Assembly: GCA_910585445.1 (NCBI GenBank)
Contig: CAJUEK010000023.1
Location: forward strand, 1-33,213
Source: an uncultured Bacteroidales bacterium
GTDB taxonomy: Bacteria; Bacteroidota; Bacteroidia; Bacteroidales; UBA932
Length of the DNA: 33,213 nucleotides
Direction of reading: 5' to 3'
Shown here: positions 25,276-33,213 of the stretch, piece after piece
Layout of the letters: each line of letters starts with the position of its first letter
Numbering within the stretch: the first letter of the stretch is position 1
Translations under genes and position numbers: made by a program
The notes under the pieces: model-generated
Database searches by the model: none
What the model saw: the letters and a program-made list of their open reading frames with translations, nothing else
What the model was told of the DNA's origin: nothing

Positions 25276-26324
25276 ATGCCAAAGAATGTTACTATAAAGG
25301 ATATAGCAGCGGAAGCCGGAGTGTCCATAGCGTTGGTCTCTTTCGTGATGAACAACCGCATCGGCTCTGACGGCAAAAGGAAATATCGTGTGAATGAGGC
25401 TACCCGTGAGAAAATTCTTGAGGTTGCCCGCCGGCTCAATTATCAGCCGAGTTCTGCTGCACGCATGTTGCGCAGCGGCCATTCCAAGGTCATCGGGGTT
25501 CTCCTGTCCGACATATCCAATGTGTTTTACGGGGAGATTGCCCGCCAGCTGGAGGAAATGGCCTTTCTTCACGGCTATACCGTGCTTTTCGGAAGCACTG
25601 ACGAGTGTCCGGATAAGCTTGGCGTTCTGGTGCGCTCTTTCATGGACAAAGGCGTTGAGGGCTTCATAATAGTTCCCTGCGAAGGCTCTGAGGATAGCCT
25701 GAGACATGTTATAGACATGAGGGTTCCTCTTGTTGTCATGGACAGGAAAGACTTTGACCTGCCTGTGCCGAGAATCCTGCTCGACAATTGCGGTGCTATG
25801 AAAAAGGCCGTAGAACTGCTTGTGGGCCGGAATATACGCAAAATCGATATGCTGTCCTACACGATGCGCATGTCAAGCATTGCCGACCGTGAGGCCGGGT
25901 TGTGGAGAGCATGAAGGCGCTCGGATATGATGAACATGACATAAGGATACACCGTCTCCCGTTCGAAAACATTGATGCTGCGGCTGCCGAGGTGCTGCCT
26001 TCCATCGTTGAAAGGGGAGCGGAAGGACTTGTGTTCGCCACCAATTCATTGACCATCGCGGCCATCAAGAGGCTGTCGGCCATGAATGTCAGGGTGCAGA
26101 GGGACATTATGCTTGTCGGCTTTGACAATTCCGATGTCTATGACTGCTTCTCTCCTCCGATTCCGTATGTGCGGCAGCCGATAGGGGCGATATGCAGCAA
26201 TGCAATTGCGGCTCTTGTAGATTTGATAGAAAATAAGACACTCCCTGCCGCGGCTGAGACTGTGCTTGACGGGGAAGTGGTCTATAATGGTGTTGATATT
26301 CACAATGACAATATATTGAAATGA
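25276..26324 (+). pseudogene. LacI-family transcriptional regulator, frameshifted near base 25900
   Basis: From ATG 25276 the first frame gives 212 residues: an N-terminal helix-turn-helix (VTIKDIAAEAGVSIALVS), the hinge helix (YQPSSAARMLRSG) and the first half of the periplasmic-binding-like ligand domain, ending IADREAG-LWRA at the TGA 25912-25914. The rest of the ligand domain continues in another frame, from GTG 25902 or ATG 25911 (MKALGYDEHD) to 26324, with the usual VFATNSLTIAAIK, VGFDNSD and VRQPIGAI blocks. Adding one T to GGGTTGTGG would read EAGFVESMKALG and restore a normal repressor of about 350 residues, so a one-base deletion is the simplest explanation. The TGA overlaps the ATG as ATGA, so a reinitiated second half is also possible. 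It has a promoter, an overlapping palindrome and GH29/GH20 neighbours, consistent with a local sugar-responsive repressor. A sequencing or assembly error cannot be excluded. Confidence 0.8.
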
Positions 26325-28684
26325 AACGTTTTTTGCTGCTGGCAGTGCTTATGCTGCCTTTGATGAGTTCGTGTGGGGAGGAAAATCCTGTCCCGGACAT
26401 TATTCCGGTGCCTTCTTCTGTATGTATGGGCACAGGGCATTTCCTTGTGCCGGCCAATGTTGAGGCCGCATGCGGTGACAGTTCCTTTTTTGCTGTCGCG
26501 GATTTCCTGAAAATGAATCTGGACGGATGCCTTTATGCTGACGGAACCACCCCGGAGGGCGGATGCACAGTCAATATGAGGGCCGGGAAAAAGGGAGACA
26601 TCGTCTTTGCGCATGACGGTTCGCTTGAACCTGACGGAGAATATGTGCTTGATGTTACGGAAAAGGGAATACGCATTGCCTGCGGTTCATATTCCGGTGC
26701 TGTGGCGGCTGTGGCTACCCTCGGCCAGATTGTATCCGGCGGAAAAGTGCCTGTGTGCCGTATCGAGGATTCACCGAGGTTTGCATGGAGGGGATTCATG
26801 CTGGATGTGTCAAGGCATTTTTTCACTCCGGCGGAGGTCAAGGCCATGCTTGCGAAGCTGGCCCAGTACAAATTCAACAAATTCCATTGGCACTTGACTG
26901 ATGACCAGGGATGGAGAGTGGAAATCAAGTCCCGTCCGGAGCTTACATCAAAGGGCGGTTTCCGTGACCCTGCGCTGCACAATCATGACATTATGGCTGC
27001 ACAGAGGGCTGCGGATGAAAATGACCCGACCTCATTGCTTCCCCAGGACCGCCTTGTTTCAAGGGACGGCAAGACATTGTACGGAGGCTATTATACCCAG
27101 GATGAGATTCGTGACATCGTGGCATATGCCGCGTCATTGGGCATGGACGTGATTCCGGAGATAGATATGCCGGGCCATTCTCTCAATATAATAGAGTCCT
27201 ATCCGGAGCTTAGCTGCAGCGGCAGGGCCGTATGGGGAAAGGATTTCTCTGTTCCCCTGTGTCCAGGCAACGATGCTACAATCAGGTTTGCCAAGGATGT
27301 ATATAAGGAAATCTTCGGGCTCTTCCCTTATGGCTATGTGCATATAGGGGCAGATGAGGTCGAGAAGTCGCATTGGGCAGCCTGTCCGAAGTGCCAGGCA
27401 CGTAAGGCGGAATATGGCCTTGCGGATGAACATGACCTTCAGGACTGGTTCGTGAAAGAACTGGAGAACTTCTGCAATGATAACGGAAAGACAATCATAG
27501 GATGGGACGAGATAGCTTCCAAGCCGGAGTTTTCCAAGGATGCTGTCGTTCAGTGGTGGAGACCGTGGGCTCCTGCGACCAAGGAGAACGCAGTGAAGAA
27601 TGGAAACGGAATCATACTCTGCCCTAATGAGTTTTATTATATGGACCTTGCCCAGAACAGGAATACTCTTATGAAGGTGTACTGCCATGAGCCTGTGGAT
27701 GAGATTCTGTATGGTCATGAGGACCAGGTGCTCGGTGTGCATGGAAATCTGTGGACTGAATATGTGACTTCTTTCGAAGGGGTATGCGACAGGCTTTTCC
27801 CGCGCATGTTTGCAGTGAGCGAGACAGCATGGTCTGAGCCGGAGAAAAAGGATGCGGCAGATTTCAACAGGAGGGTGATTGCCCATCTTGAGAAACTCGA
27901 TGAGTGCGGATGGAATTACAGGATACCTGACCCGGACGGTTTCTGTGACCTCAATGTGTTCACGGATTCTGCAGTTGTCAGTGTTACGGTTCCTTTTGAC
28001 GGGGTTGTTGTGCGCTATACATCTGACGGAAGTGTCCCGGGGCCTGATTCTGATGTGATGGACGGGCCGATGACAATAAAAGAGGACTGCATTCTGAAAA
28101 TCCGTCCTTTCACCTCATCCGGAATAGGCGGACAGACCTATACTGCCCGTTGGAGCACTTCGGATTATGTGGAGCCTGCTTTCGGCTGCCTCTCCAATTC
28201 ATCTTGCGGCGGATGCGGGGAATCTTCGGGCTGTGATGCCGGGGCTGCCTATCCTGACGGATGTGCGGCAGGCCTTATGACATGGCGCTTTGACGGCAAA
28301 TTCCCGGACTGCATGGCCTTGTCTTCCGCGGTTCCAGATGCGGAGTTCGTGTCGGAGACTGTTGTTCTTCCTGCTGAGCCGTCAAGTGATTTCGGACTTA
28401 TGTTCAAAGGCTATGTAAGGATTCCGGAGGATGGCATATGGTCATTCTACACATATACAGATGACGGGTCTGTCATGACAATCTCCGGCAGGACGGCCGT
28501 AGAGAATGACGGACTGCATTCACGCGACGAGAAAAGCGGCCAGGTTGCCCTGCGTAAAGGCTGGCATCCAATTGAAATCCGCTATTTTGACCATGGAGGC
28601 GGCTTCATGGAGGCCGGATTCATACTCCCTGACGGCACACGCAGGCCGTTCACCAAGGAAGATCTGTGCTATAGTGGAATGTAA
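26321..28684 (+). CDS. GH20-family beta-N-acetylhexosaminidase lipoprotein with C-terminal PA14 domain
   Basis: The protein has 787 residues. The lipobox is at Cys18 (LMSSC), followed by Gly-Glu-Glu, which fits surface export. Domains in order: GH20b (about 25-145), GH20 TIM barrel (about 148-515) with catalytic pair Asp345-Glu346 in HIGADEVEKSHW, a chitobiase-C/Fn3-like domain (about 540-620), a Cys-rich linker (about 623-647, with five Cys) and a PA14-type domain (about 650-787). It removes terminal beta-GlcNAc or beta-GalNAc by substrate-assisted catalysis. PA14 may bind carbohydrate. Its ATG overlaps the regulator's stop (ATGA), so it is cotranscribed with lacI and translationally coupled. 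The start itself contains AAACGTTT (26324-26331), similar to the core of the candidate operator; as it encodes Lys-Arg-Phe this may be chance. Confidence 0.93.
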   Translation: MKRFLLLAVLMLPLMSSCGEENPVPDIIPVPSSVCMGTGHFLVPANVEAACGDSSFFAVADFLKMNLDGCLYADGTTPEGGCTVNMRAGKKGDIVFAHDGSLEPDGEYVLDVTEKGIRIACGSYSGAVAAVATLGQIVSGGKVPVCRIEDSPRFAWRGFMLDVSRHFFTPAEVKAMLAKLAQYKFNKFHWHLTDDQGWRVEIKSRPELTSKGGFRDPALHNHDIMAAQRAADENDPTSLLPQDRLVSRDGKTLYGGYYTQDEIRDIVAYAASLGMDVIPEIDMPGHSLNIIESYPELSCSGRAVWGKDFSVPLCPGNDATIRFAKDVYKEIFGLFPYGYVHIGADEVEKSHWAACPKCQARKAEYGLADEHDLQDWFVKELENFCNDNGKTIIGWDEIASKPEFSKDAVVQWWRPWAPATKENAVKNGNGIILCPNEFYYMDLAQNRNTLMKVYCHEPVDEILYGHEDQVLGVHGNLWTEYVTSFEGVCDRLFPRMFAVSETAWSEPEKKDAADFNRRVIAHLEKLDECGWNYRIPDPDGFCDLNVFTDSAVVSVTVPFDGVVVRYTSDGSVPGPDSDVMDGPMTIKEDCILKIRPFTSSGIGGQTYTARWSTSDYVEPAFGCLSNSSCGGCGESSGCDAGAAYPDGCAAGLMTWRFDGKFPDCMALSSAVPDAEFVSETVVLPAEPSSDFGLMFKGYVRIPEDGIWSFYTYTDDGSVMTISGRTAVENDGLHSRDEKSGQVALRKGWHPIEIRYFDHGGGFMEAGFILPDGTRRPFTKEDLCYSGM

Positions 28685-28711
28685 TAATCTGATTCATAAT
28701 GTAATATGCGA

Positions 28712-28741
28712 AAACGATTCCCCGGATTCGGGGAATCGTTT
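28712..28741. terminator. Bidirectional terminator between GH20 and pepT
   Basis: AAACGATTCCCCG (28712-28724) pairs perfectly with CGGGGAATCGTTT (28729-28741) around a 4-nt loop, with A and T runs on both sides. It serves the convergent GH20 (+) and pepT (-) transcripts. Confidence 0.9.
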
Positions 28742-28748
28742 TTCGTCA

Positions 28749-29993
28749 TTACTCTTCAGCATAAAGCGAGATGATGTTCAGTATAACCTTGGACGCCTTC
28801 TCCATGCTCTCCAGCGGAACAAACTCCATCTTGCCGTGGAAGTTGTGCCCTCCTGCAAAAATGTTCGGGCACGGGAGCCCCATGAAAGACAGGTTGGCCC
28901 CGTCCGTACCGCCTCGTATAGGCTGTATCTTCGGGCGTATCCCTTCTGCCTCCATGGCTTTGACCGCTTTCTCCACGATATGGTAGTGCGGCTCGACCTC
29001 CTTGCGCATGTTGTAATACTGGTGCTTTATCTCCACTGAGGCGGTTCCCTCTCCGTATTTGCCGTTTATGAACTCCACGCATTTTTCCAGATAGGCCTTT
29101 TTCTGCTCATACAGGTCCATGTCATGGTCTCTTATTATATAGGAGAAAGTGGCGGTCTTAACCTCTCCCTTGAAGCTTATCAGATGATAGAAGCCGTCAT
29201 AGCCGTCTGTATATTCCGGACGCTGCCATGCCGGCAGCATGTCATTCAGCTCCATTCCGATGAGTATGGCATTGAGCATCTTTCCCTTTGCATAGCCGGG
29301 ATGGATGTTGCGTCCCTGTATGCGTATCGTAGCTCCGGCCGCATTGAAATTCTCGTATTCAAGCTCTCCGAGCGCTCCTCCGTCCATGGTATAGGCATAC
29401 TTCGCACCGAACTTCCTGACATCGAATTTGGCCACGCCCCGTCCGATTTCCTCGTCAGGAGTGAAGCCTATCATAATGTCACCGTGCCTGAACTCAGGAT
29501 GTGCCATGATATATTGCACTGCATCCATTATCTCGGCGACCCCGGCCTTGTCGTCGGCTCCGAGCAGAGTAGTCCCGTCGGTGGTAATCAAGGTCTGTCC
29601 CTTGTAGTCCGCAAGTTCCGGGAACTCGCTCACTTTAAGATAAAGCCCCTCCACGCCCTTCAGCGGAATGTCGGAACCGTCATAATTCCTGATTATCTGT
29701 GGATGTATATTGTCTCCGGAAGCATCAGGAGCGGTGTCCACATGTGCGATAAACCCGACTGCCGGAATATATTTGCCGCAGTTTGACGGTATTTTCGCCA
29801 TTACATATCCATACTCGTCCAAGTTCGCTTCAACGCCCATTGCGTGCAGCTCATCCCTGAGCATCTTGAGCAAATTGAACTCTTTTGCCGCGCTCGGCTG
29901 CGAGTCTGATTCAGGGTCTGACTGCGTGTCCACAGCCACGTATCTGAGAAATCTGTCTAAAATGTTTTCCATTATATCATTTTTAGTTGTCAT
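28749..29993 (-). CDS. pepT: Tripeptide aminopeptidase (peptidase T, M20B)
   Basis: This protein of 414 residues is cytoplasmic, with no signal peptide. PepT removes the N-terminal residue of tripeptides using two bound metal ions. Metal ligands and catalytic residues are in place: His84 and Asp86 in AHVDT, the bridging Asp147 in LGADDKAG, Glu181-Glu182 in TPDEEIG, Asp204 in MDGG, and the His near the C-terminus in GGHNFHGK. These match the E. coli PepT pattern (78, 140, 173/174, 196, 379). A dimerisation lid domain lies at about 215-320. The start chosen, 29993, overlaps the stop of the upstream transporter gene as ATGA. A start at 29972 (MENILDRFLRYV) aligns better with known PepT N-termini and is equally likely. 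It is the last gene of the OPT-ZIP-pepT operon and ends at a strong terminator. Confidence 0.96.
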   Translation of the reverse strand: MTTKNDIMENILDRFLRYVAVDTQSDPESDSQPSAAKEFNLLKMLRDELHAMGVEANLDEYGYVMAKIPSNCGKYIPAVGFIAHVDTAPDASGDNIHPQIIRNYDGSDIPLKGVEGLYLKVSEFPELADYKGQTLITTDGTTLLGADDKAGVAEIMDAVQYIMAHPEFRHGDIMIGFTPDEEIGRGVAKFDVRKFGAKYAYTMDGGALGELEYENFNAAGATIRIQGRNIHPGYAKGKMLNAILIGMELNDMLPAWQRPEYTDGYDGFYHLISFKGEVKTATFSYIIRDHDMDLYEQKKAYLEKCVEFINGKYGEGTASVEIKHQYYNMRKEVEPHYHIVEKAVKAMEAEGIRPKIQPIRGGTDGANLSFMGLPCPNIFAGGHNFHGKMEFVPLESMEKASKVILNIISLYAEE

Positions 29994-30787
29994 ATGAAAA
30001 GAAGGCTTGCGCCCATGATTGCCATTCCTGCCACAACTCCGGCAATGGCCACATGATGCTTTCCGTATTTTTCCGCAGTAGGAAGAAGCTCGTCAAGCGA
30101 GATGTAAGCCATGATTCCGGCCACGGCGGCAAGCACAAGAGGGAAGGCCGGGCCGCCTCCTGCAAGGTCCGCCCCGAAAAGCGCGGCCGCACCGTAGCAT
30201 AGAAGTGCACCGGCGGGTTCGCTCAGTCCGGACAGCATGGCCCAAAGGAAAGCCTTGCCCTTTTTCTTTGTCGCATAATATATAGGTATCGCCACGGCAA
30301 TTCCTTCCGGAATATTATGCAGTGCTATGGCGAAAGTGATTCCCGCACCAGTCTGAGGGTCATTCAGCGCTCCTATGAAAGTTGCGATGCCCTCCGGGAA
30401 ATTGTGAACGGCTATGGCTATTGCAGACATCACCCCGAGCCTCTTTATATTGGCATGTCCGTCGAGAGACAGCCCTGTGGCCTCGTGCGGGTTCTCATAT
30501 TCCGGGACAATGAAGTCAATTAGCGTTATGACTCCCATTCCTATGAAGAATGCGACCAAGGCCATTGCACCTCCTCCCTTTCCGCTCCAGCATGCAGCCA
30601 TCAGCGCCTGTGACTGTGGCAGCAGCTCAGCGAGTGATATGAACAGCATGACTCCCGCGCTGAGGCCCAAAGCCCCTGCGAGGAAGTCGCTGCTTATCTT
30701 TTTCTTGAACAGCACGAGCGCGCCTCCTATGCCGGTGGAAAGTCCGGCCGCCACAGTCAGCAGCAGTGCGGTAATGACTCCGTTCAT
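29990..30787 (-). CDS. zupT: ZIP-family divalent metal transporter (ZupT-like)
   Basis: This 265-residue integral membrane protein has about eight hydrophobic segments. The two metal-binding signatures of the ZIP family are intact: HNFPEG at 128-133 and HNIPEG at 157-162, in transmembrane segments 4 and 5. It has a Glu/His-bearing loop near 95-112 (PEYENPHEA, DGHANIK). Members import Zn and often Fe, Mn or Co. Length fits the family. It lies 5 bp after the OPT gene and overlaps pepT by 4 bp (ATGA), so it is between a peptide transporter and a metallopeptidase. The metal may be Zn for PepT, although ZupT-type proteins have broad specificity. No Zur-like site was seen upstream of the operon. 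Confidence 0.93.
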   Translation of the reverse strand: MNGVITALLLTVAAGLSTGIGGALVLFKKKISSDFLAGALGLSAGVMLFISLAELLPQSQALMAACWSGKGGGAMALVAFFIGMGVITLIDFIVPEYENPHEATGLSLDGHANIKRLGVMSAIAIAVHNFPEGIATFIGALNDPQTGAGITFAIALHNIPEGIAVAIPIYYATKKKGKAFLWAMLSGLSEPAGALLCYGAAALFGADLAGGGPAFPLVLAAVAGIMAYISLDELLPTAEKYGKHHVAIAGVVAGMAIMGASLLFI

Positions 30788-30792
30788 TATTG

Positions 30793-32772
30793 TTATTCTT
30801 TATTTGCCTTGAGTGATGACCATATCATATATATGATTATTGCCGCATACGGTATTATGGCTACAGGTTCTGTCCATGGTGAAGGTTCCATGAATGCGTC
30901 AACCTTTGCGAAGCGGAGAATTGCGCTGACCACTCCCATAAGCGCTCCGCCGGCGATGAAGCCGGATGCAATCAGTGTGCCTTTTTCGGTCCTTGCATTA
31001 TTGAGTGCGCTGTCTTTGCTGCGGCTTCCCACATACCATGATATGACTCCTCCTGCAAGCATGGGCAGATTGAGGTCTATAGGAATGAACATTCCGAGAG
31101 CAAACGGAAGAGCAGGAATCTTGAATGCAGTCAGCAGGAGCGCAATGACAGCTCCGATTCCATAGAGTGGCCAAGGAGCACCGCCTCCGTTCATCATCGG
31201 CTCGATGACGGCTGCCATGGCATTGGCCTGAGGCGCCACGAGAGCATTGTCCCCTGTGAATCCGTAGGTCTTGTTCAGGACAAGCATGACTCCTCCGACC
31301 GTAGCGGCTGCCACGAGGGTTCCGAGGAATTTCCAGCCTTCCTGTTTCTGCGGTGTGGAGCCTATCCAATATCCTATCTTAAGGTCGGTCACGAAGGCTC
31401 CGGCCACTGACAGCGCTGTACATACCACTCCACCTATTATAAGGGCGGCCGTCATTCCTGCTGTTCCGTTCAGTCCGACCGACACCATTATCAGCGAAGC
31501 GAGTATGAGCGTCATCAGTGTCATTCCGCTGACCGGATTCGAACCTACTATGGCAATCGCGTTCGCGGCGACTGTAGTGAAGAGGAATGCAATTACGCCC
31601 ACGACGAGCACTCCTACGACAGCATGCCATATGTTGTCCACGACACCGAACATGAAGAACAGGAATACTGCGAGAAGTGTGAGTGCGATACCTCCTGCTA
31701 TTATTTTCATGGAAATGTCCCTCTGGGTCCTTATTGCTTCGGCTTCTCCTGCTCCCTTTCCTTTCTTGAATTCATTTACTGCCAGTCCGACGGCAGACTT
31801 GATGACCCCGAAAGACTTTACTATGCCGATGATACCGGCCGTGGCTATGCCTCCGATGCCTATATGCCTTGCATATTCCCTGAATATCTGGTCTGCGGAC
31901 ATTTCTCCGATTGTCTGCGTTATGCCTGAGTTCATGAGGTCTATGACCTGTCCTCCCCATATCAGATTCATAAGAGGTATGATTACAAGCCATACGAGGA
32001 AGCTTCCGCAGCAGATGATGAAGGCATATTTAAGACCCACGATATACCCGAGTCCCAGGACGGCGGCGCCGGTGTTTATCTTGAGCACGACCTTTGCCTT
32101 GTCGGCCAGGGCCGCTCCCCATGGAAGGACTTTTGTTGTCAGCGTCTCGCCCCATAGGCCGAAAGTCGATACGATGAAATCATACAATCCGCCGATAAGT
32201 CCGCTCACAAGGAGTGTCTTGGCGCCTTTTCCTCCGCTTTCACCGCTTACGAGCACCTGTGTGGTGGCCGTTGCCTCAGGGAAAGGATATTTGCCGTGCA
32301 TCTCCTTGACGAAATATTTTCTGAACGGAATAAGGAACAGGATTCCGAGTATGCCTCCGAGCAGTGAGGAGAAGAACACTTTCGTGAAGTTGACCGTAAG
32401 CTCAGGATATTTGTCCTGCAATATATATAGGGCAGGCAAAGTGAATATCGCTCCGGCTACGATTGCTCCCGAGCATGAGCCGATGGACTGTATCATCACG
32501 TTTTCCCCGAGCGAATTTTTGCGGCCCAGTGCATTGGAGAGTCCCACGGCGATAATCGCAATCGGAATTGCGGCTTCGAATACCTGTCCGACCTTCAGTC
32601 CGAGGAAAGCTGCCGCAGCCGAGAACAGCACGGTCATCAGAAGTCCCAGGCATACCGACCAAGGCGTGACTTCAGGCCAGTTCTTCCCGGGTGAGAGGAG
32701 CGGCCTGTACTCTTCGCCCGTCTTCAGCTCCCTGTGCGCATTCTCAGGAAGCGATGTCTTTTTTTCTGTCAT
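30793..32772 (-). CDS. OPT-family oligopeptide transporter
   Basis: This 659-residue polytopic membrane protein has about 14-16 hydrophobic segments after a polar N-terminus of about 35 residues. Landmarks: the first segment block VCLGLLMTVLFSAAAAFLG, the IQSIGSCSGAIVAGAIF segment, the HGKYPFPEATATTQVLVSG loop, and a late GVISWYVGSRSKD loop. Bacterial OPT proteins import oligopeptides or metal-siderophore-like complexes with protons. The yellow-stripe branch moves metal chelates, so the ZIP neighbour makes a metal-linked substrate possible; pepT points to peptides. It is the first gene of a three-gene operon, with a -7 element at 32879-32886 and a 107-nt leader. The stop is 5 bp before zupT. 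Confidence 0.93.
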   Translation of the reverse strand: MTEKKTSLPENAHRELKTGEEYRPLLSPGKNWPEVTPWSVCLGLLMTVLFSAAAAFLGLKVGQVFEAAIPIAIIAVGLSNALGRKNSLGENVMIQSIGSCSGAIVAGAIFTLPALYILQDKYPELTVNFTKVFFSSLLGGILGILFLIPFRKYFVKEMHGKYPFPEATATTQVLVSGESGGKGAKTLLVSGLIGGLYDFIVSTFGLWGETLTTKVLPWGAALADKAKVVLKINTGAAVLGLGYIVGLKYAFIICCGSFLVWLVIIPLMNLIWGGQVIDLMNSGITQTIGEMSADQIFREYARHIGIGGIATAGIIGIVKSFGVIKSAVGLAVNEFKKGKGAGEAEAIRTQRDISMKIIAGGIALTLLAVFLFFMFGVVDNIWHAVVGVLVVGVIAFLFTTVAANAIAIVGSNPVSGMTLMTLILASLIMVSVGLNGTAGMTAALIIGGVVCTALSVAGAFVTDLKIGYWIGSTPQKQEGWKFLGTLVAAATVGGVMLVLNKTYGFTGDNALVAPQANAMAAVIEPMMNGGGAPWPLYGIGAVIALLLTAFKIPALPFALGMFIPIDLNLPMLAGGVISWYVGSRSKDSALNNARTEKGTLIASGFIAGGALMGVVSAILRFAKVDAFMEPSPWTEPVAIIPYAAIIIYMIWSSLKANKE

Positions 32773-32878
32773 ATTATAATAAGTTATAGTTATTCCGTAA
32801 CACGGGCTTTGTGTCTTATGATGCTTGCCCGGATGAGACGTAACCGGTAAAATGTGGCATGCGTCTTCAAAAGGATAG

Positions 32879-32886
32879 CAAATATA
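32879..32886 (-). promoter_or_regulatory. Likely -7 element of the OPT-zupT-pepT operon
   Basis: On the minus strand this reads TATATTTG, matching TAnnTTTG. A clear -33 element is not present at the right distance, so the promoter is weak or regulated, or this is chance. Confidence 0.4.
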
Positions 32887-33104
32887 ATAATCTGTTTTGA
32901 AAATTATCCTATCCGCCAGACGGTATTTCGTGAATAGTGCTTGCCGCAGGTTAATGACGATTTTTATGGGATTCGTTCGGAAGACGATTTTTTAGCTTAA
33001 AAAGTTTTTCGAAGCGCATTTTGCGTAATATGTTGATATATAGGAAAATGGCAAAAATGGTCGTAAAAACTTCAAAAAAAAGATGTAAAAATATTGCAGA
33101 AAAA
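32887..33104. other. AT-rich intergenic stretch upstream of the terminal promoter
   Basis: With the 107-nt OPT leader this leaves bases 32773-33104 without a gene. The part from about 33060 to 33104 is A-rich (runs of A around 33074-33081), like an UP element of a strong promoter. A 73-residue minus-strand frame at 32951-33172 runs through the promoter and is not supported. Confidence 0.55.
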
Positions 33105-33135
33105 TTTGGAGGTAAAGAAAAAGTGCGTATCTTTG
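33105..33135 (+). promoter_or_regulatory. Strong Bacteroidota promoter, probably of an rRNA operon
   Basis: TTTG (33105-33108), a 19-nt spacer, and TATCTTTG (33128-33135) form an exact consensus match directly behind an A-rich tract. Transcription would start near 33142 and run out of the window. Confidence 0.75.
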
Positions 33136-33213
33136 CAGCCCGTTTGAGAAACAACGGTAAGTTCACTGACAATACTGAGAGAGATAACGAGGTAAAGAAG
33201 ATAGAAATTAGAA
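33136..33213 (+). ncRNA. Probable rRNA operon leader (partial)
   Basis: The sequence has no start codon with a useful frame. It contains GTTCACTGACAATACTGAG and AGATAACGAGG, similar in my memory to the GTTCTTTGACATACTG-type leaders before 16S rRNA genes in Bacteroidales. The 16S gene itself is not in the window. Confidence 0.45.

Noticed and set aside
25880..25914. Programmed ribosomal frameshift in lacI
   Set aside because: No slippery heptamer or following stem; a one-base deletion explains the break better.
31271..32779. 502-residue plus-strand frame opposite the OPT transporter
   Set aside because: A shadow of the codon bias in a membrane protein gene; low complexity (Thr, Pro, Ile, Ala) and no domain.
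32951..33172. 73-residue minus-strand frame near the end
   Set aside because: It runs through the A-rich tract and the consensus promoter, and its Lys/Phe-rich sequence is what AT-rich DNA gives by chance.
1..33213. CRISPR arrays, tRNA genes, insertion sequences or phage genes
   Set aside because: No regularly spaced repeats, cloverleaf-like segments, transposase or integrase motifs, or flanking inverted repeats were seen on reading both strands.

Overview
The window looks like a gut-type member of the Bacteroidales (phylum Bacteroidota). The evidence is a SusC-like TonB-dependent receptor, BACON, DUF5689, DUF1573 and DUF3857 proteins, many secreted lipoproteins, almost no Shine-Dalgarno sequences, and several promoters that fit the Bacteroidota form TTTG-N19-TAnnTTTG. 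I cannot name a genus. No tRNA gene, insertion sequence, prophage or CRISPR array was seen.

Region 1 (1-6895, + strand) is a set of envelope proteins. It begins with the 3' end of an AT-rich beta-sandwich protein. Next come a BACON plus DNA/RNA non-specific endonuclease lipoprotein, a secreted endonuclease/exonuclease/phosphatase (EEP) enzyme, a TonB-dependent receptor, and a DUF5689/OB-fold lipoprotein 3 bp behind the receptor. There is no SusD. I read it as a candidate system for capturing and importing extracellular nucleic acid or another phosphodiester substrate. Region 2 (7020-8235, - strand) is a lone AAA-type ATPase with a C-terminal winged helix. Three 15-bp palindromic tandem repeats lie across its promoter.

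Region 3 (8403-19129, + strand) is a probable operon: M3 peptidase (dcp), GH3, GH92 alpha-mannosidase and GH2 beta-galactosidase, then a DUF1573 lipoprotein behind a terminator. Region 4 (19135-22993, - strand) holds two DUF3857/transglutaminase-like proteins one base apart. One keeps the Cys/His catalytic residues and the other does not. Region 5 (23197-28741, + strand) carries GH29 alpha-L-fucosidase, a LacI-family regulator and GH20 beta-hexosaminidase. Palindromes with a central CG sit just downstream of the GH29 promoter and on top of the lacI promoter. The lacI reading frame is broken by an apparent one-base deletion. Together with region 3, the enzymes (alpha-mannosidase, beta-galactosidase, alpha-fucosidase, beta-hexosaminidase) match the sugars of host N- and O-glycans.

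Region 6 (28749-32886, - strand) is a tightly packed operon: an OPT-family oligopeptide transporter, a ZIP-family metal transporter and the metallo-tripeptidase PepT. This suggests peptide uptake coupled to metal supply and final hydrolysis. The last 110 bases contain a perfect TTTG-N19-TAtcTTTG promoter behind an A-rich tract, with a leader that looks like the start of an rRNA operon continuing past the window.
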